From Microbulbifer aggregans (GTDB taxonomy: Bacteria > Pseudomonadota > Gammaproteobacteria > Pseudomonadales > Cellvibrionaceae): a DNA stretch of 64,000 nt. How positions within the stretch are numbered: position 1 is the stretch's first letter; every line of letters starts with the position of its first letter. Below the pieces are notes generated by a model that ran no database searches, was not told the DNA's origin, and worked only from the letters and a program-made list of their open reading frames with translations. The stretch is taken from NCBI RefSeq assembly GCF_020524005.1, contig NZ_JAIVKK010000005.1:62001-126000 (forward strand). The letters are read 5' to 3'. The position numbers and the translations under genes were made by a program. Of this stretch, positions 1-8,297 are shown in pieces.

Positions 1-1522
1 CTTCCAGCTCTTCGCGAATCACCTGCATCAGGCGTTCCGGACTACCCAGGATCTCCAGGTACTCGGCAATCTGCTCCAGGCGCTCACTGTATTCCGCCAG
101 CAGCTTGTCGTGCTCCATACCGGTCAGACGGTGCAGGCGCAACTCGAGGATGGCCTGAGCCTGGGCCGGCGACAGATAATAACTACCGTCGCGCAGGCCG
201 AATTCTTCCGGCAGATCGTCCGGGCGGCAAGCATCGGCACCCGCGCGCTCCAGGAACTGCTCCACCTCTCCCACCGGCCAACCTTTGGCCAGCAGCGCTT
301 CGCGCGCTTCGGCAGGGGTTGCGGACGCCTTGATCAACTCGATCACCGGGTCGATATTGGAGATGGCGATCGCCAGGCCTTCCAGGATATGTCCACGCTC
401 ACGCGCCTTGCGCAGCAAGTACACCGTACGGCGGGTGACCACTTCCTGGCGGTGGCGAATGAAGTATTCCAGCAGCTGCTTGAGATTCAACAATTTGGGC
501 TGGCCATCAACCAGCGCCACCATATTGATACCAAACACGCTTTCCAGCTGGGTCTGGGAATACAGGTTGTTCAGGACAACATCGCCCAACTCGCCGCGCT
601 TGAGCTCGATCACGACACGCAAGCCGTCTTTATCCGACTCGTCACGCAGCTCGGAGATACCCTCGATCTTCTTCTCTTTTACCAGCTCGGCAATACGCTC
701 AATCAGGCGCGCCTTGTTCAGCTGATAGGGAATCTCGTGGATGATGATGGTTTCGCGATTGGTCTTGTCATCGCGCACCACTTCCGCCTTGGCACGGATA
801 TAGATACGACCACGACCGGTGCGGTAGGCCATCAGGATACCGGCGCGACCATTAATGATCGCGCCCGTGGGGAAATCGGGACCAGGGATATATTCCATCA
901 GGTCGTCGATCGACAACTCGCTGTTATCGATCAGCGCCAGACAGCCACGCACCACCTCACTCAGGTTGTGAGGCGGGATATTGGTGGCCATGCCCACAGC
1001 AATACCGGAGGAACCGTTTACCAGCAGGTTCGGCACCCGCGACGGCAACACTTCCGGCATCTGCTCGGAGCCATCGTAGTTGTCGATGAAATTGACGGTT
1101 TCTTTATCCAGATCCGACAGCAACTCGTGGGCGAGTTTGTCCATGCGGATTTCGGTGTAACGCATCGCTGCCGCACTGTCACCGTCGATGGAGCCGAAGT
1201 TACCCTGGCCATCCACCAGCATGTAGCGCAGCGAGAATGGCTGCGCCATACGCACGATAGTGTCATATACCGCGCTGTCGCCGTGCGGGTGGTATTTACC
1301 GATTACGTCACCCACCACACGGGCAGATTTTTTGTACGGCTTATTCCAGTCGTTCTTCAGCTCGTTCATGGCGAAGAGCACCCGGCGGTGCACCGGCTTC
1401 AGGCCGTCGCGCACATCCGGCAGCGCACGCCCTACAATCACGCTCATCGCATAATCGAGGTAGGACTGCTTCAGCTCTTCCTCGATATTGATCGGAGAAA
1501 TTTCTTTGGCTAGTTCGCCCAT
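1..1522 (-). CDS. gyrA: DNA gyrase subunit A (N-terminal 507 residues; C-terminus beyond left edge)
   Basis: This is the breakage-reunion subunit of the GyrA2GyrB2 type II topoisomerase, which introduces negative supercoils in the cytoplasm. The translation matches GyrA throughout. Counting from the chosen start, the catalytic Tyr is residue 122 after Arg121 ([10 protein letters not shown]), and the quinolone-resistance positions are Ser83 and Asp87 ([10 protein letters not shown]), the wild-type susceptible residues. This numbering equals that of E. coli, which supports the start at 1522 (MGELAKEI). An in-frame ATG at 1534 abuts the AAGGA ribosome-binding sequence and is less likely. The C-terminal wrapping domain lies outside the window. 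It is divergent from the mtaD operon. Confidence 0.98.
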   Translation of the reverse strand, partial: MGELAKEISPINIEEELKQSYLDYAMSVIVGRALPDVRDGLKPVHRRVLFAMNELKNDWNKPYKKSARVVGDVIGKYHPHGDSAVYDTIVRMAQPFSLRYMLVDGQGNFGSIDGDSAAAMRYTEIRMDKLAHELLSDLDKETVNFIDNYDGSEQMPEVLPSRVPNLLVNGSSGIAVGMATNIPPHNLSEVVRGCLALIDNSELSIDDLMEYIPGPDFPTGAIINGRAGILMAYRTGRGRIYIRAKAEVVRDDKTNRETIIIHEIPYQLNKARLIERIAELVKEKKIEGISELRDESDKDGLRVVIELKRGELGDVVLNNLYSQTQLESVFGINMVALVDGQPKLLNLKQLLEYFIRHRQEVVTRRTVYLLRKARERGHILEGLAIAISNIDPVIELIKASATPAEAREALLAKGWPVGEVEQFLERAGADACRPDDLPEEFGLRDGSYYLSPAQAQAILELRLHRLTGMEHDKLLAEYSERLEQIAEYLEILGSPERLMQVIREELE

Positions 1523-1658
1523 ATTCTCAGGCATTCCTTATCGTTAACGCCGCCAGCCTATTCGGCCCCTAGGCGCCCCTCCCGACATCGGGTTATTGTT
1601 GGGAACCAGGCTGGGAAATAAGTGGGGCTAACTGGTCATAGCCCCAAACAAGCGGGCG

Positions 1659-1664
1659 ATTCTA
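1659..1664 (-). promoter_or_regulatory. Probable extended -10 element for gyrA
   Basis: On the minus strand the hexamer TAGAAT is preceded by TGG (TGTGG-TAGAAT), an extended -10 pattern about 140 bp upstream of the gyrA start. No good -35 is visible at 17 bp. The same TGG-TAGAAT arrangement recurs upstream of the RNase II-like gene at 40394. Confidence 0.4.
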
Positions 1665-1761
1665 CCACACTTGGCGCGCTGTAGGACGACTTATACAGAC
1701 TTGTTCACGCCTCGTCTCACCGCTAAAGTCTGCGACTTTCCCCCGGAACAAAAATCGAACA

Positions 1762-3129
1762 ATGGCAACCACCAGCAATTCGCACCCCACCGACCAATCG
1801 TCGAAAAAACAACCAGTCGACACACTGCTGCATGCGCGCTGGATCATCCCGGTGATTCCGGAACAACGCGTGTATGAACACTGCGCCCTGGCCATCAACG
1901 ACGGCAAAATCCTCGCCATACTGCCCCAGCGTGAAGCCCGCAATCGTTTTTCCGCCAGAGAAGAGGTGAACCTGGGGGAACAACTGATCATCCCCGGACT
2001 GATCAACACCCATAACCACGCTGCCATGAGCCTCCTCCGGGGTTACGCTGACGACCATCCCCTGATGACCTGGCTGGAAAAACACATCTGGCCCGCCGAA
2101 CAGCAGTGGGTCAGCCCAGAGTTCGTTGCAGACGGCACACGCCTGGCAATGGCAGAGATGCTCCGGAGCGGCACGACCACCTTCGCAGATCAGTACTTCT
2201 TTCCGGAAGCAGCCGCAGCCGCGGCCCGCGATGCCGGAATGCGCGCCCAAATCGCATTCCCCATCATCGACTTTCCCAACCCCTGGTCCAGAAACGGGGA
2301 CGATGCCATCGACAAGGGCCTCGCCCTGCGCGACGACTACCGCTCCCACCACCGTATCGGCCTCGCCTTCGCACCACACGCCCCCTATACCGTGGGCGAT
2401 GAAACCCTGAAGAAAATCGCGATTTACGCCGACGAGCTTCAAATGCCCGTGCAGATGCACCTGCATGAAACCGCCGGCGAAGTAGATAGCGCCGCAGCCG
2501 AAACCGGCATTCGCCCGATCGAGCGCCTGCACCGGCTCGGCCTGCTCTCGCCACAAATGCTGTGTGTCCATATGACTGCACTGGACGATAGCGATATTGC
2601 CCTGCTGCAGAAAACCGGCGCCCACATCGCCCACTGCCCACGCTCCAATCTCAAACTGGCCTCCGGCTTCAGCCCGGTCGCCAGGCTCGTGGAAGCGGGC
2701 ATCAATGTATCCATCGGTACCGATGGCGCAGCCAGTAACAACGGGCTGGACATGCTGCTGGAAACCAACACCGCCGCCCTCCTCGCCAAAGCCGTCTCCG
2801 GTAAAGCCGACGCCCTCCCCGCTCACCAGGCCCTCGCCATGGCCACCATCAACGGCGCCCGCGCCCTGGGGATCGACGACGTAACCGGCAGCATCGAAGT
2901 CGGCAAGGCCGCCGACCTGTGCGCCATCGACCTCGGTGAACTGGAGCAACAGCCCCTGCACGACCCACTCTCACAACTGATTTACACAGCGAATGGGCAC
3001 CATGTGCGCAACGTGTGGGTCGCAGGAAAGCAGCTGCTGAGGGACCGAAAACTCACAACCCTAAATGAAGAAGAAGTGCGACAACGCGCCTGCACGTGGC
3101 GTGATAGAATCGCCGGTCTCGTAAAATAG
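1762..3129 (+). CDS. mtaD: 5-methylthioadenosine / S-adenosylhomocysteine deaminase (TRZ/ATZ amidohydrolase)
   Basis: Predicted cytosolic zinc amidohydrolase that deaminates methylthioadenosine (and related adenosines) to the inosine form in methionine-salvage and SAM by-product clearance. The protein has 455 residues. The metal-site motifs are all present: THNH (His84, His86), HLHE (His233, Glu236), VHMT (His270) and TDGAASNN (Asp321). The same gene sits between gyrA and ubiG in Pseudomonas; the mtnA gene I remember beside it there is not between gyrA and mtaD here. It leads a plus-strand run with ubiG, mupP and yciK. The ribosome-binding site is weak (GGAACAAAAATCG). Related family members deaminate other substrates, so the exact substrate is inferred from family and context. 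Confidence 0.88.
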   Translation: MATTSNSHPTDQSSKKQPVDTLLHARWIIPVIPEQRVYEHCALAINDGKILAILPQREARNRFSAREEVNLGEQLIIPGLINTHNHAAMSLLRGYADDHPLMTWLEKHIWPAEQQWVSPEFVADGTRLAMAEMLRSGTTTFADQYFFPEAAAAAARDAGMRAQIAFPIIDFPNPWSRNGDDAIDKGLALRDDYRSHHRIGLAFAPHAPYTVGDETLKKIAIYADELQMPVQMHLHETAGEVDSAAAETGIRPIERLHRLGLLSPQMLCVHMTALDDSDIALLQKTGAHIAHCPRSNLKLASGFSPVARLVEAGINVSIGTDGAASNNGLDMLLETNTAALLAKAVSGKADALPAHQALAMATINGARALGIDDVTGSIEVGKAADLCAIDLGELEQQPLHDPLSQLIYTANGHHVRNVWVAGKQLLRDRKLTTLNEEEVRQRACTWRDRIAGLVK

Positions 3130-3260
3130 TACGGGCGCAGGAAACTTCTCGCGAAGGTTCGCGTTCAGAATTGAAGGTGGCGATCCCGGCAACCGTTTCC
3201 GGGACCGTCAGCGCTACTCGAGGCGGGCGAGCCCCCCTCCTGGAGATAAGACAAGGCAAG

Positions 3261-3965
3261 ATGACCAACGTAGATCCGGCGGAAATCGCCAAATTTGAAC
3301 AACTCGCCAGCCGCTGGTGGGACCAGCAGGGTGAATTCAAGCCACTGCATGAAATCAACCCACTGCGCGCCAATTATATCGACCAGCGCGCCCCGGTTGC
3401 CGGTAAAAAAGTGCTCGACGTCGGCTGTGGCGGCGGCATTCTCGCTGAAGCCATGGCCCAGCGCGGCGCACAGGTCACCGGAATCGATATGGGCGAGGCC
3501 CCACTGAACGTGGCCAAATTGCACGCCCTGGAATCCGGTATCAGCATTGATTACCGCAAGATCCCGGCGGAAGAACTCGCCGAAGCGGAAGCCGGCACCT
3601 ACGACATTGTCACCTGCCTGGAAATGCTGGAACACGTACCCGACCCGGCCTCAGTAATCCGCGCCTGCACCAAACTCGCCAAACCCGGCGGCCATATATT
3701 CTTTTCCACCATCAACCGCACCCCCAAAGGCTGGCTGTTCGCGGTGGTTGGCGCAGAATACGTGCTCCGTATGCTGCCCAAAGGCACCCACGAATACGGC
3801 AAGTTCATCCGCCCCTCGGAGCTTGGCGGCTGGGCGAGAGAAGCCGGCCTGCAGACCCGGGATATCACTGGCATGACCTACAATCCACTTACCCGCAGCT
3901 ACAAGCTCAATCCGCGGGATGTGGACGTAAATTACCTAATGCATGCCACCAAACCCGCGGAATAA
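3261..3965 (+). CDS. ubiG: Ubiquinone biosynthesis O-methyltransferase UbiG
   Basis: SAM-dependent O-methyltransferase acting twice in ubiquinone synthesis (C5-hydroxyl and final demethylubiquinol steps) at the inner membrane. It has 234 residues from the ATG at 3261. The N-terminus ([14 protein letters not shown]), motif I ([10 protein letters not shown], residues 51-60), the EMLEHVPDP segment and the C-terminal DVNYLMH segment all match UbiG. The reading frame stays open upstream to a TTG at 3171, but that extension resembles nothing in UbiG, and AAGG lies just before 3261. It follows mtaD by 131 bp and precedes mupP by 23 bp. UbiG makes SAH, so its neighbour MtaD may help clear that by-product (inference). 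Confidence 0.95.
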   Translation: MTNVDPAEIAKFEQLASRWWDQQGEFKPLHEINPLRANYIDQRAPVAGKKVLDVGCGGGILAEAMAQRGAQVTGIDMGEAPLNVAKLHALESGISIDYRKIPAEELAEAEAGTYDIVTCLEMLEHVPDPASVIRACTKLAKPGGHIFFSTINRTPKGWLFAVVGAEYVLRMLPKGTHEYGKFIRPSELGGWAREAGLQTRDITGMTYNPLTRSYKLNPRDVDVNYLMHATKPAE

Positions 3966-3988
3966 CGACGCGGGCACAATAAAATCCG

Positions 3989-4666
3989 ATGTATCCCGAT
4001 ATGAAAGCAGTACTTTTCGACTTAGACGGCACCCTGTTCGACACCGCCCCGGATTTCGTGGTGGTGCTTAATCAGCTGCGTGAGCAGGAACAGCTGCCGC
4101 CCCTGGCAGATACCACCATTCGCGAAGTGGTCTCCAATGGCGCGCGCGCCATGGTGCGGCTCGGCTTTGGGGTGGACGAAGGTGAATCCGGCTTCGACGA
4201 CCTGCGTCAACGCCTGCTCGACCTCTACCTGGCCCACCTGGCTCACCATACCGTCCCCTTCCCGGGCATCGAACTGCTGCTCAATCAGCTGGCGGATATC
4301 GGGATTGCCTGGGGCGTGGTCACCAACAAACCTTCGGCCTACACCATTCCGCTGATGCGCTCCTTCGCGCACCTGCCAACCCCCGGCGCGATCATCTGCC
4401 CTGATGACGTTACCAATCGCAAACCGGATCCGGAGCCTATCCTGCTGGCCTGCAACCGTATCGGCTGCCAGCCCGGGGAAGCCATCTATGTGGGCGATCA
4501 CGAACGCGACATCATGGCTGGCCGCGCCGCCGGGATGCCGACGATTGCGTGCAGTTACGGTTACATCGACAGCGATGACGACCCCGCCAGCTGGAATGCC
4601 GACCACCTGGTACACGATGCCGGCGAAATCTGGCCACTGCTGCAGCAGCACTACCTGAAAAGCTGA
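3989..4666 (+). CDS. mupP: HAD-IA phosphatase, MupP type (MurNAc-6-phosphate phosphatase)
   Basis: HAD hydrolase with the nucleophile motif FDLDGTLFDTAP near the N-terminus, the Thr motif VVTNKP, the Lys motif NRKPDPEP and the acidic motif GDHERD. The C-terminal stretch YGYIDSDDDPASWNADH resembles the Pseudomonas MupP ending more than generic phosphoglycolate phosphatase, and the position between ubiG and yciK is that of Pseudomonas mupP. MupP dephosphorylates MurNAc-6-phosphate in the AmgK/MurU cell-wall recycling route in the cytoplasm. ATGs at 3989 and 4001 are both possible and neither has a clear Shine-Dalgarno. The alternative function is phosphoglycolate phosphatase (Gph). A murQ gene, which uses the same substrate, lies 1.3 kb downstream. 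Confidence 0.82.
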   Translation: MYPDMKAVLFDLDGTLFDTAPDFVVVLNQLREQEQLPPLADTTIREVVSNGARAMVRLGFGVDEGESGFDDLRQRLLDLYLAHLAHHTVPFPGIELLLNQLADIGIAWGVVTNKPSAYTIPLMRSFAHLPTPGAIICPDDVTNRKPDPEPILLACNRIGCQPGEAIYVGDHERDIMAGRAAGMPTIACSYGYIDSDDDPASWNADHLVHDAGEIWPLLQQHYLKS

Positions 4667-4716
4667 GCACTGCCGACCAAACACAACCTTTTTCGATTTA
4701 GCGAGACACGGAATCC

Positions 4717-5472
4717 ATGTCTGAAACCGTCACTGATTACACCGCCCGTGCGGACCTACTGAAAGAAAAAATCATCCTCGTGACTGGCGCGGGCGACGGC
4801 ATCGGCCGCGAAGCCGCAAAAACCTATGCGGCACACGGCGCCACGGTCATTTTGCTCGGCCGCACAACCGCCAAACTGGAGGCGGTGTACGACGAAATCG
4901 AGGCCGCCGGAGGCGCCAAGCCCGCAATCCTGCCCGTAGACCTGTCGGGCGCCCGCTGGGAAGAATTCGAGTACCTTGCCCAGGGGGTTGATCAGGAGTT
5001 CGGGCGCCTCGATGGATTACTGCATAACGCCAGCCTGCTGGGGCAGCGCACTCCTATCGCCAATTACCACTTCGCCACCTGGCAACAGGTCATGCAGGTC
5101 AATGTGAACGCCGCATTCGGGCTCACCAAGGCGATGCTGCCCCTGTTGGAGCAGTCTGCGGCCGGCTCGATTATCTTTACCGGCTCCGGCGTAGGCCTGA
5201 AGGGGCGCGCTTACTGGGGCGCCTATGCCGCTTCCAAATTTGCCACCGAAGGGTTGATGCAGGTGTTGGCGGATGAGGTCGACGGCGTGTCCAATATCCG
5301 CGTCAACAGCATCAATCCCGGCGCCACTCGCACCAACATGCGGGCAACCGCTTACCCAGCCGAAGATCCGAAATCGGTCGCCGCACCCGCCGATATCATG
5401 CCCACATACCTCTACCTGATGGGTGACGACAGCATTGGCGTGAACGGCCGACAGTTCAACGCTCAGGGGTAA
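4717..5472 (+). CDS. yciK: Short-chain dehydrogenase/reductase, YciK family
   Basis: Classical SDR of 251 residues. It has the cofactor motif TGAGDGIG near residue 27, the HNAS segment, a catalytic Tyr/Lys in YAASK, and the C-terminal PADIMPTYLYLMGDDS that is typical of E. coli YciK. The substrate is unknown to me for the whole family. It ends the mtaD-ubiG-mupP-yciK run, as in Pseudomonas, 50 bp after mupP. Its last 17 bp overlap the convergent gene at 5456-5860. Confidence 0.88.
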   Translation: MSETVTDYTARADLLKEKIILVTGAGDGIGREAAKTYAAHGATVILLGRTTAKLEAVYDEIEAAGGAKPAILPVDLSGARWEEFEYLAQGVDQEFGRLDGLLHNASLLGQRTPIANYHFATWQQVMQVNVNAAFGLTKAMLPLLEQSAAGSIIFTGSGVGLKGRAYWGAYAASKFATEGLMQVLADEVDGVSNIRVNSINPGATRTNMRATAYPAEDPKSVAAPADIMPTYLYLMGDDSIGVNGRQFNAQG

Positions 5473-5860
5473 CGCCGGGCGATTCGGATAACGTCACACG
5501 CCAGGGCGGGTTGAGCCGGTTCTCTCCCGCCCAATACAATTTGATTTTGTTACCACTGGGGTCGTACAACACGGCCTCGCGCCACAACCAGCGCATATCT
5601 TCCGGCAACCGGGAAAATTCAACGCCCTTCTCCTGCAAAACCGCTACGCGCTGATCAAGGTCTTCGCACTCGAAATAAATCACCGCGCCATTGCGAAAGT
5701 CCGAATCGTCCAACGCCAAAGAAAAACTGGCACCGCCCGGGGAACACTCGAAGCGCGCATAATGAGGTGTATCCACGATTTGCAGAAACCCCAAACGCCG
5801 ATAAAACGCCGTCGCCAGTGCCATATCCCGTACCGGCAACGTAACCTGATTCAGATCCAT
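5456..5860 (-). CDS. VOC (glyoxalase/bleomycin-resistance fold) family protein
   Basis: Small protein of 134 residues with the vicinal-oxygen-chelate pattern: an N-terminal beta strand and helix (QVTLPVRDMALATAFYRRLGF) trimmed to one domain half, then a C-terminal half with LYDPSGNKIKLYW. It has one paired beta-alpha-beta-beta-beta unit per half, as in single-domain VOC proteins. Substrate and metal use cannot be assigned; the usual His/Glu ligands are not all evident. A GAGAAGAA sequence precedes the ATG. It is convergent with yciK and overlaps its 3' end by 17 bp. Confidence 0.75.
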   Translation of the reverse strand: MDLNQVTLPVRDMALATAFYRRLGFLQIVDTPHYARFECSPGGASFSLALDDSDFRNGAVIYFECEDLDQRVAVLQEKGVEFSRLPEDMRWLWREAVLYDPSGNKIKLYWAGENRLNPPWRVTLSESPGVTPER

Positions 5861-6009
5861 TTCTTCTCAGCCGACTCTCCGTTATTTCACCCAACTATAC
5901 TCCGCCAACTCCCACTGTGAATAGCAACCTCCGCGGGATTAAAATCGGAAATCCTGATTCTCCCGAAGTGCTGAAATAGCGCGATGATGGGCCCAATGGC
6001 GAGGGGGAT

Positions 6010-6936
6010 ATGAAAAATAGACTTCTGGACGAGCTCGGCTCGCTCACCAGCGAAGCCCGCAACCCCGACAGCCTGGATATCGACCTGCTGCCGGTAAAGG
6101 ACATACTGGAAAAGATCAATGATGCCGATGCGCAGGTACCCGCCGCTGTGCGCGAGGTACTGCCAGCCATCGCCGAGGCCGTGGAGGCTGCTGTTCAGTC
6201 GTTCCAGCAGGGTGGCCGGCTAATCTACCTGGGTGCAGGCACCAGTGGTCGCATCGGCCTTCTGGACGCCGTGGAGTGCCCGCCAACCTATGGAGTACCA
6301 GAAGGCATGGTGATCCCACTCATCGCCGGCGGCGAAAACGCTGTTCACCGAGCTATTGAAGGCGCCGAAGATGATCCGGAGCAAGGCAAGGCCGACCTCA
6401 AATCCCTGCATCTCACCAGCAACGATACCGTGGTCGGAATAGCAGCCAGTGGACGTACACCCTATGTCGTTGGCGGACTGCAATACGCACGCCGCATCGG
6501 CTGCAAGACCGTCGCACTCGCCTGCAACAAAACCGCCGCGATAGCCAACGAAGCTGAGATTTCCATCCTGCCAGAAGTTGGCCCGGAAATACTGACTGGC
6601 TCCACCCGCATGAAAGCCGGGACCGCGCAAAAGCTGGTGCTCAATATGATCACAACAGCGAGCATGATTCGCCTGGGCAAGAGTTTTTACAACCTGATGG
6701 TGGATGTTAAAGCCACCAACAAAAAGCTGATTGGACGCACCCGCCGAATCGTAATGGAGGCAACCGGCATCACTTATGAAGAAGCGGATCAGGTTTTGAA
6801 TGACTGCGACCAAAACGCCAAGCTGGCAATCATGGTCATTCTCAGCGGGCTGGACAGGCAGGCATCAGAAAAGGCACTTGGCGATGCCAGTGGATTTTTG
6901 CGACGAGCACTGCAAAACGTAAAGGCCGCGCAATAA
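6010..6936 (+). CDS. murQ: N-acetylmuramic acid 6-phosphate etherase MurQ
   Basis: Lyase that cleaves the lactyl ether of MurNAc-6-phosphate to GlcNAc-6-phosphate and D-lactate in peptidoglycan recycling. The 308-residue protein contains the SIS-domain signature [10 protein letters not shown] and catalytic-acid candidates Glu89 (ECPPTYG) and Glu120 (EGAEDD), at the spacing of Glu83 and Glu114 in E. coli. The SSG-type segment is [12 protein letters not shown]. The ATG has a strong GAGGGGG ribosome-binding site six bases upstream. It appears monocistronic, ending in the terminator at 6987-7020. No PTS transporter or AnmK lies in the window. Its coexistence with a MupP-type phosphatase is unusual. 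Confidence 0.96.
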   Translation: MKNRLLDELGSLTSEARNPDSLDIDLLPVKDILEKINDADAQVPAAVREVLPAIAEAVEAAVQSFQQGGRLIYLGAGTSGRIGLLDAVECPPTYGVPEGMVIPLIAGGENAVHRAIEGAEDDPEQGKADLKSLHLTSNDTVVGIAASGRTPYVVGGLQYARRIGCKTVALACNKTAAIANEAEISILPEVGPEILTGSTRMKAGTAQKLVLNMITTASMIRLGKSFYNLMVDVKATNKKLIGRTRRIVMEATGITYEEADQVLNDCDQNAKLAIMVILSGLDRQASEKALGDASGFLRRALQNVKAAQ

Positions 6937-6986
6937 CCGATAGACTCGAATTACCAAAGTTACAGTGCACTTGCCTGACCATAATA

Positions 6987-7020
6987 AAAAAGCCCGGGGT
7001 AAACCCGGGCTTTATTTTTT
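6987..7020 (+). terminator. Rho-independent terminator after murQ
   Basis: Perfect 10-bp stem AAAGCCCGGG / CCCGGGCTTT with a 5-base loop, followed by TTTATTTTTT. It lies 50 bp past the murQ stop and, because the left flank is A-rich, may also serve the convergent gene at 7047-7379. Confidence 0.92.
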
Positions 7021-7046
7021 ACGCTTGTCACCTTTCGCAAAAAGCC

Positions 7047-7379
7047 TTATTCATCAGCGTGATCGATTTCTTCCGCCGCCTCAGCGACTTCATCCATCGC
7101 TTCTTCAACAACTTCAGCGGCGGATTCCATAACCTCATCGGTGGCTTCCCCAGCAGCCTCCATGGCTTCAGGCACATCGGCAAAAACATCGCCCTCGGCG
7201 GCGGCCATCACGCTTTCAGCAGACTCGACGACTTCGGCGCCAGCAGCCTCAGCTTCCGCCATTGCCGCGTCCACTTCAGTGGCCACGGCGCTTTCTGGCG
7301 CAGCGGGTTCAAGATTGACGTAGTAAAAATAGCCGCCAATGGCAGCGATAGCGAGCGCGGGAATAATGAGCTTTTTCAT
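7047..7379 (-). CDS. Acidic Ala/Glu-rich protein with N-terminal membrane anchor
   Basis: Hypothetical protein of 110 residues. An N-terminal MKKLIIPALAIAAIGGYFYYV segment is a signal anchor or uncleaved signal peptide, and the rest is a low-complexity acidic domain of alternating EA/VE/AE motifs (EAMEAAGEATDEVME and similar) that would form helix or coiled coil in the periplasm. The frame stays open upstream to 7679, but that part is not protein-like; the ATG at 7379 is preceded by AGGGGTTGGAA. I recognise no family. It is convergent with murQ and divergent from the exported protein at 7543. Confidence 0.7.
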   Translation of the reverse strand: MKKLIIPALAIAAIGGYFYYVNLEPAAPESAVATEVDAAMAEAEAAGAEVVESAESVMAAAEGDVFADVPEAMEAAGEATDEVMESAAEVVEEAMDEVAEAAEEIDHADE

Positions 7380-7542
7380 TTCCAACCCCTGACTGTGTGG
7401 AATGTTATGTTTGTTTTCGTTCGAACAGCGAAACGATTGTTCCACGGCACCAACAGCAGGTATGTGACCGGCCACACAAATTGATTTGTTCAGGCGGACC
7501 CGGTGGGGCAAAATCCCGGAAAAGCCATTACCGGAGTTCTCG

Positions 7543-7992
7543 ATGAAATTGTTTTGCCGGCCACTGCCATACGCTGCACTTGCACTACTTTCTATTGCGG
7601 CCCTTGGCGCCACCTCCGCGTCCGCAGAGACGCTGAAATCCAAACTGCAAACCTGCACACAATACAGCGACGACACCAAACGACTGTCCTGTTACGACGA
7701 ATTGGCCGACAACCTCAAACAGCACGCGATCAGTCAATTCGGCCAGGAGCAGAAGACAGTGATCGAAGGTGCTCCAGAATCCATCGTCGCCACCATCAGC
7801 TCCGTGCAAAAAGGCGCTTACGGGAAGTACACCTTCGTGCTGAACAATGGCCAGATCTGGCGGCAGACAGGTAGCACCAAGGTGATCTGGAAAGGCGGTG
7901 AGCAGATCGAGCTGGATCGCGGGGTACTGGGCGCATTTTATATGCGCAAAGTGAGCGGGGGCCGCTCCGTGAAGGTCAAGCGGATCCAGTGA
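7543..7992 (+). CDS. Small exported protein with C-x(7)-RLSCYD motif
   Basis: Periplasmic or secreted protein of 149 residues. It begins with a Sec signal peptide (KLFCRPLPYAALALLSIAAL, then ATSASAE), with a cleavage site near ASA-ET. The mature start carries CTQYSDDTKRLSCYDELA, a Cys-pair motif I remember from many small proteobacterial exported proteins, including some near type VI secretion genes. The second half (FVLNNGQIWRQTGSTKVIWK and what follows) looks like a beta barrel of SH3 or OB size. The ATG at 7543 follows GGAG at 7 bases and is preferred over 7486, which would place 19 hydrophilic residues ahead of the signal peptide. Function unknown. Confidence 0.78.
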   Translation: MKLFCRPLPYAALALLSIAALGATSASAETLKSKLQTCTQYSDDTKRLSCYDELADNLKQHAISQFGQEQKTVIEGAPESIVATISSVQKGAYGKYTFVLNNGQIWRQTGSTKVIWKGGEQIELDRGVLGAFYMRKVSGGRSVKVKRIQ

Positions 7993-8297
7993 TCCCCTAC
8001 CGCCCCTGGCCAGCAGGCTCAGGGGCATCCACCCCCCTGATTCTCGCCTCAGCACAATACCCCCCCGCACTCCCATTTCCATCTCCACCCGCATCCCCAT
8101 CCGCACCCCATAAATACCGAACTGTGCAGTCAGGAATGCCCCGGCGCGCCTTTCAACCGTCGACTATAGTCAGAGTGTCGCATGGCGTTTTGCGCGCCAT
8201 TCGATAATCCTGCGAACGGATCACGCCGGTTTTCTTACGGCACGCTGCATGGCGCGGGACCGCTGCACCATTCAGCCACAGCATAAGGTTCAGAATC
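7993..8297 (+). promoter_or_regulatory. 305-bp leader of the sigma-factor gene with C-rich tract and palindromes
   Basis: From about 8020 to 8115 the plus strand is almost free of G and rich in runs of C, so the minus strand has five or more runs of 3-7 G. Further down there is a palindrome GACTATAGTC at 8162-8171 and an inverted repeat ATGGCG/CGCCAT at 8182-8200. AAGG at 8286-8289 is the ribosome-binding site of the TTG start. No gene is evident here. Confidence 0.4.

Noticed and set aside
110..1513. Open frame of 467 codons opposite gyrA (plus)
   Set aside because: Antisense to a clear gyrA; the translation is His/Gln-rich without a family.
1723..2961. Long open frame opposite mtaD (412 codons, minus)
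   Set aside because: It lies entirely on the complementary strand of a well-supported deaminase and its translation is Gly/Ala/Val/Gln-rich with no motif; it is a GC-codon shadow.
3171..3260. TTG start adding 30 residues to UbiG
   Set aside because: The extension does not resemble UbiG, and ATG 3261 gives the conserved N-terminus.
3130..3260. SAM or SAH riboswitch between mtaD and ubiG
   Set aside because: GC-rich hairpins are possible, but I can see no consensus core of a known SAM/SAH riboswitch.
7380..7679. N-terminal extension of the acidic protein
   Set aside because: The frame stays open, but this part overlaps the divergent gene at 7543 and has no Shine-Dalgarno; the signal anchor begins at 7379.
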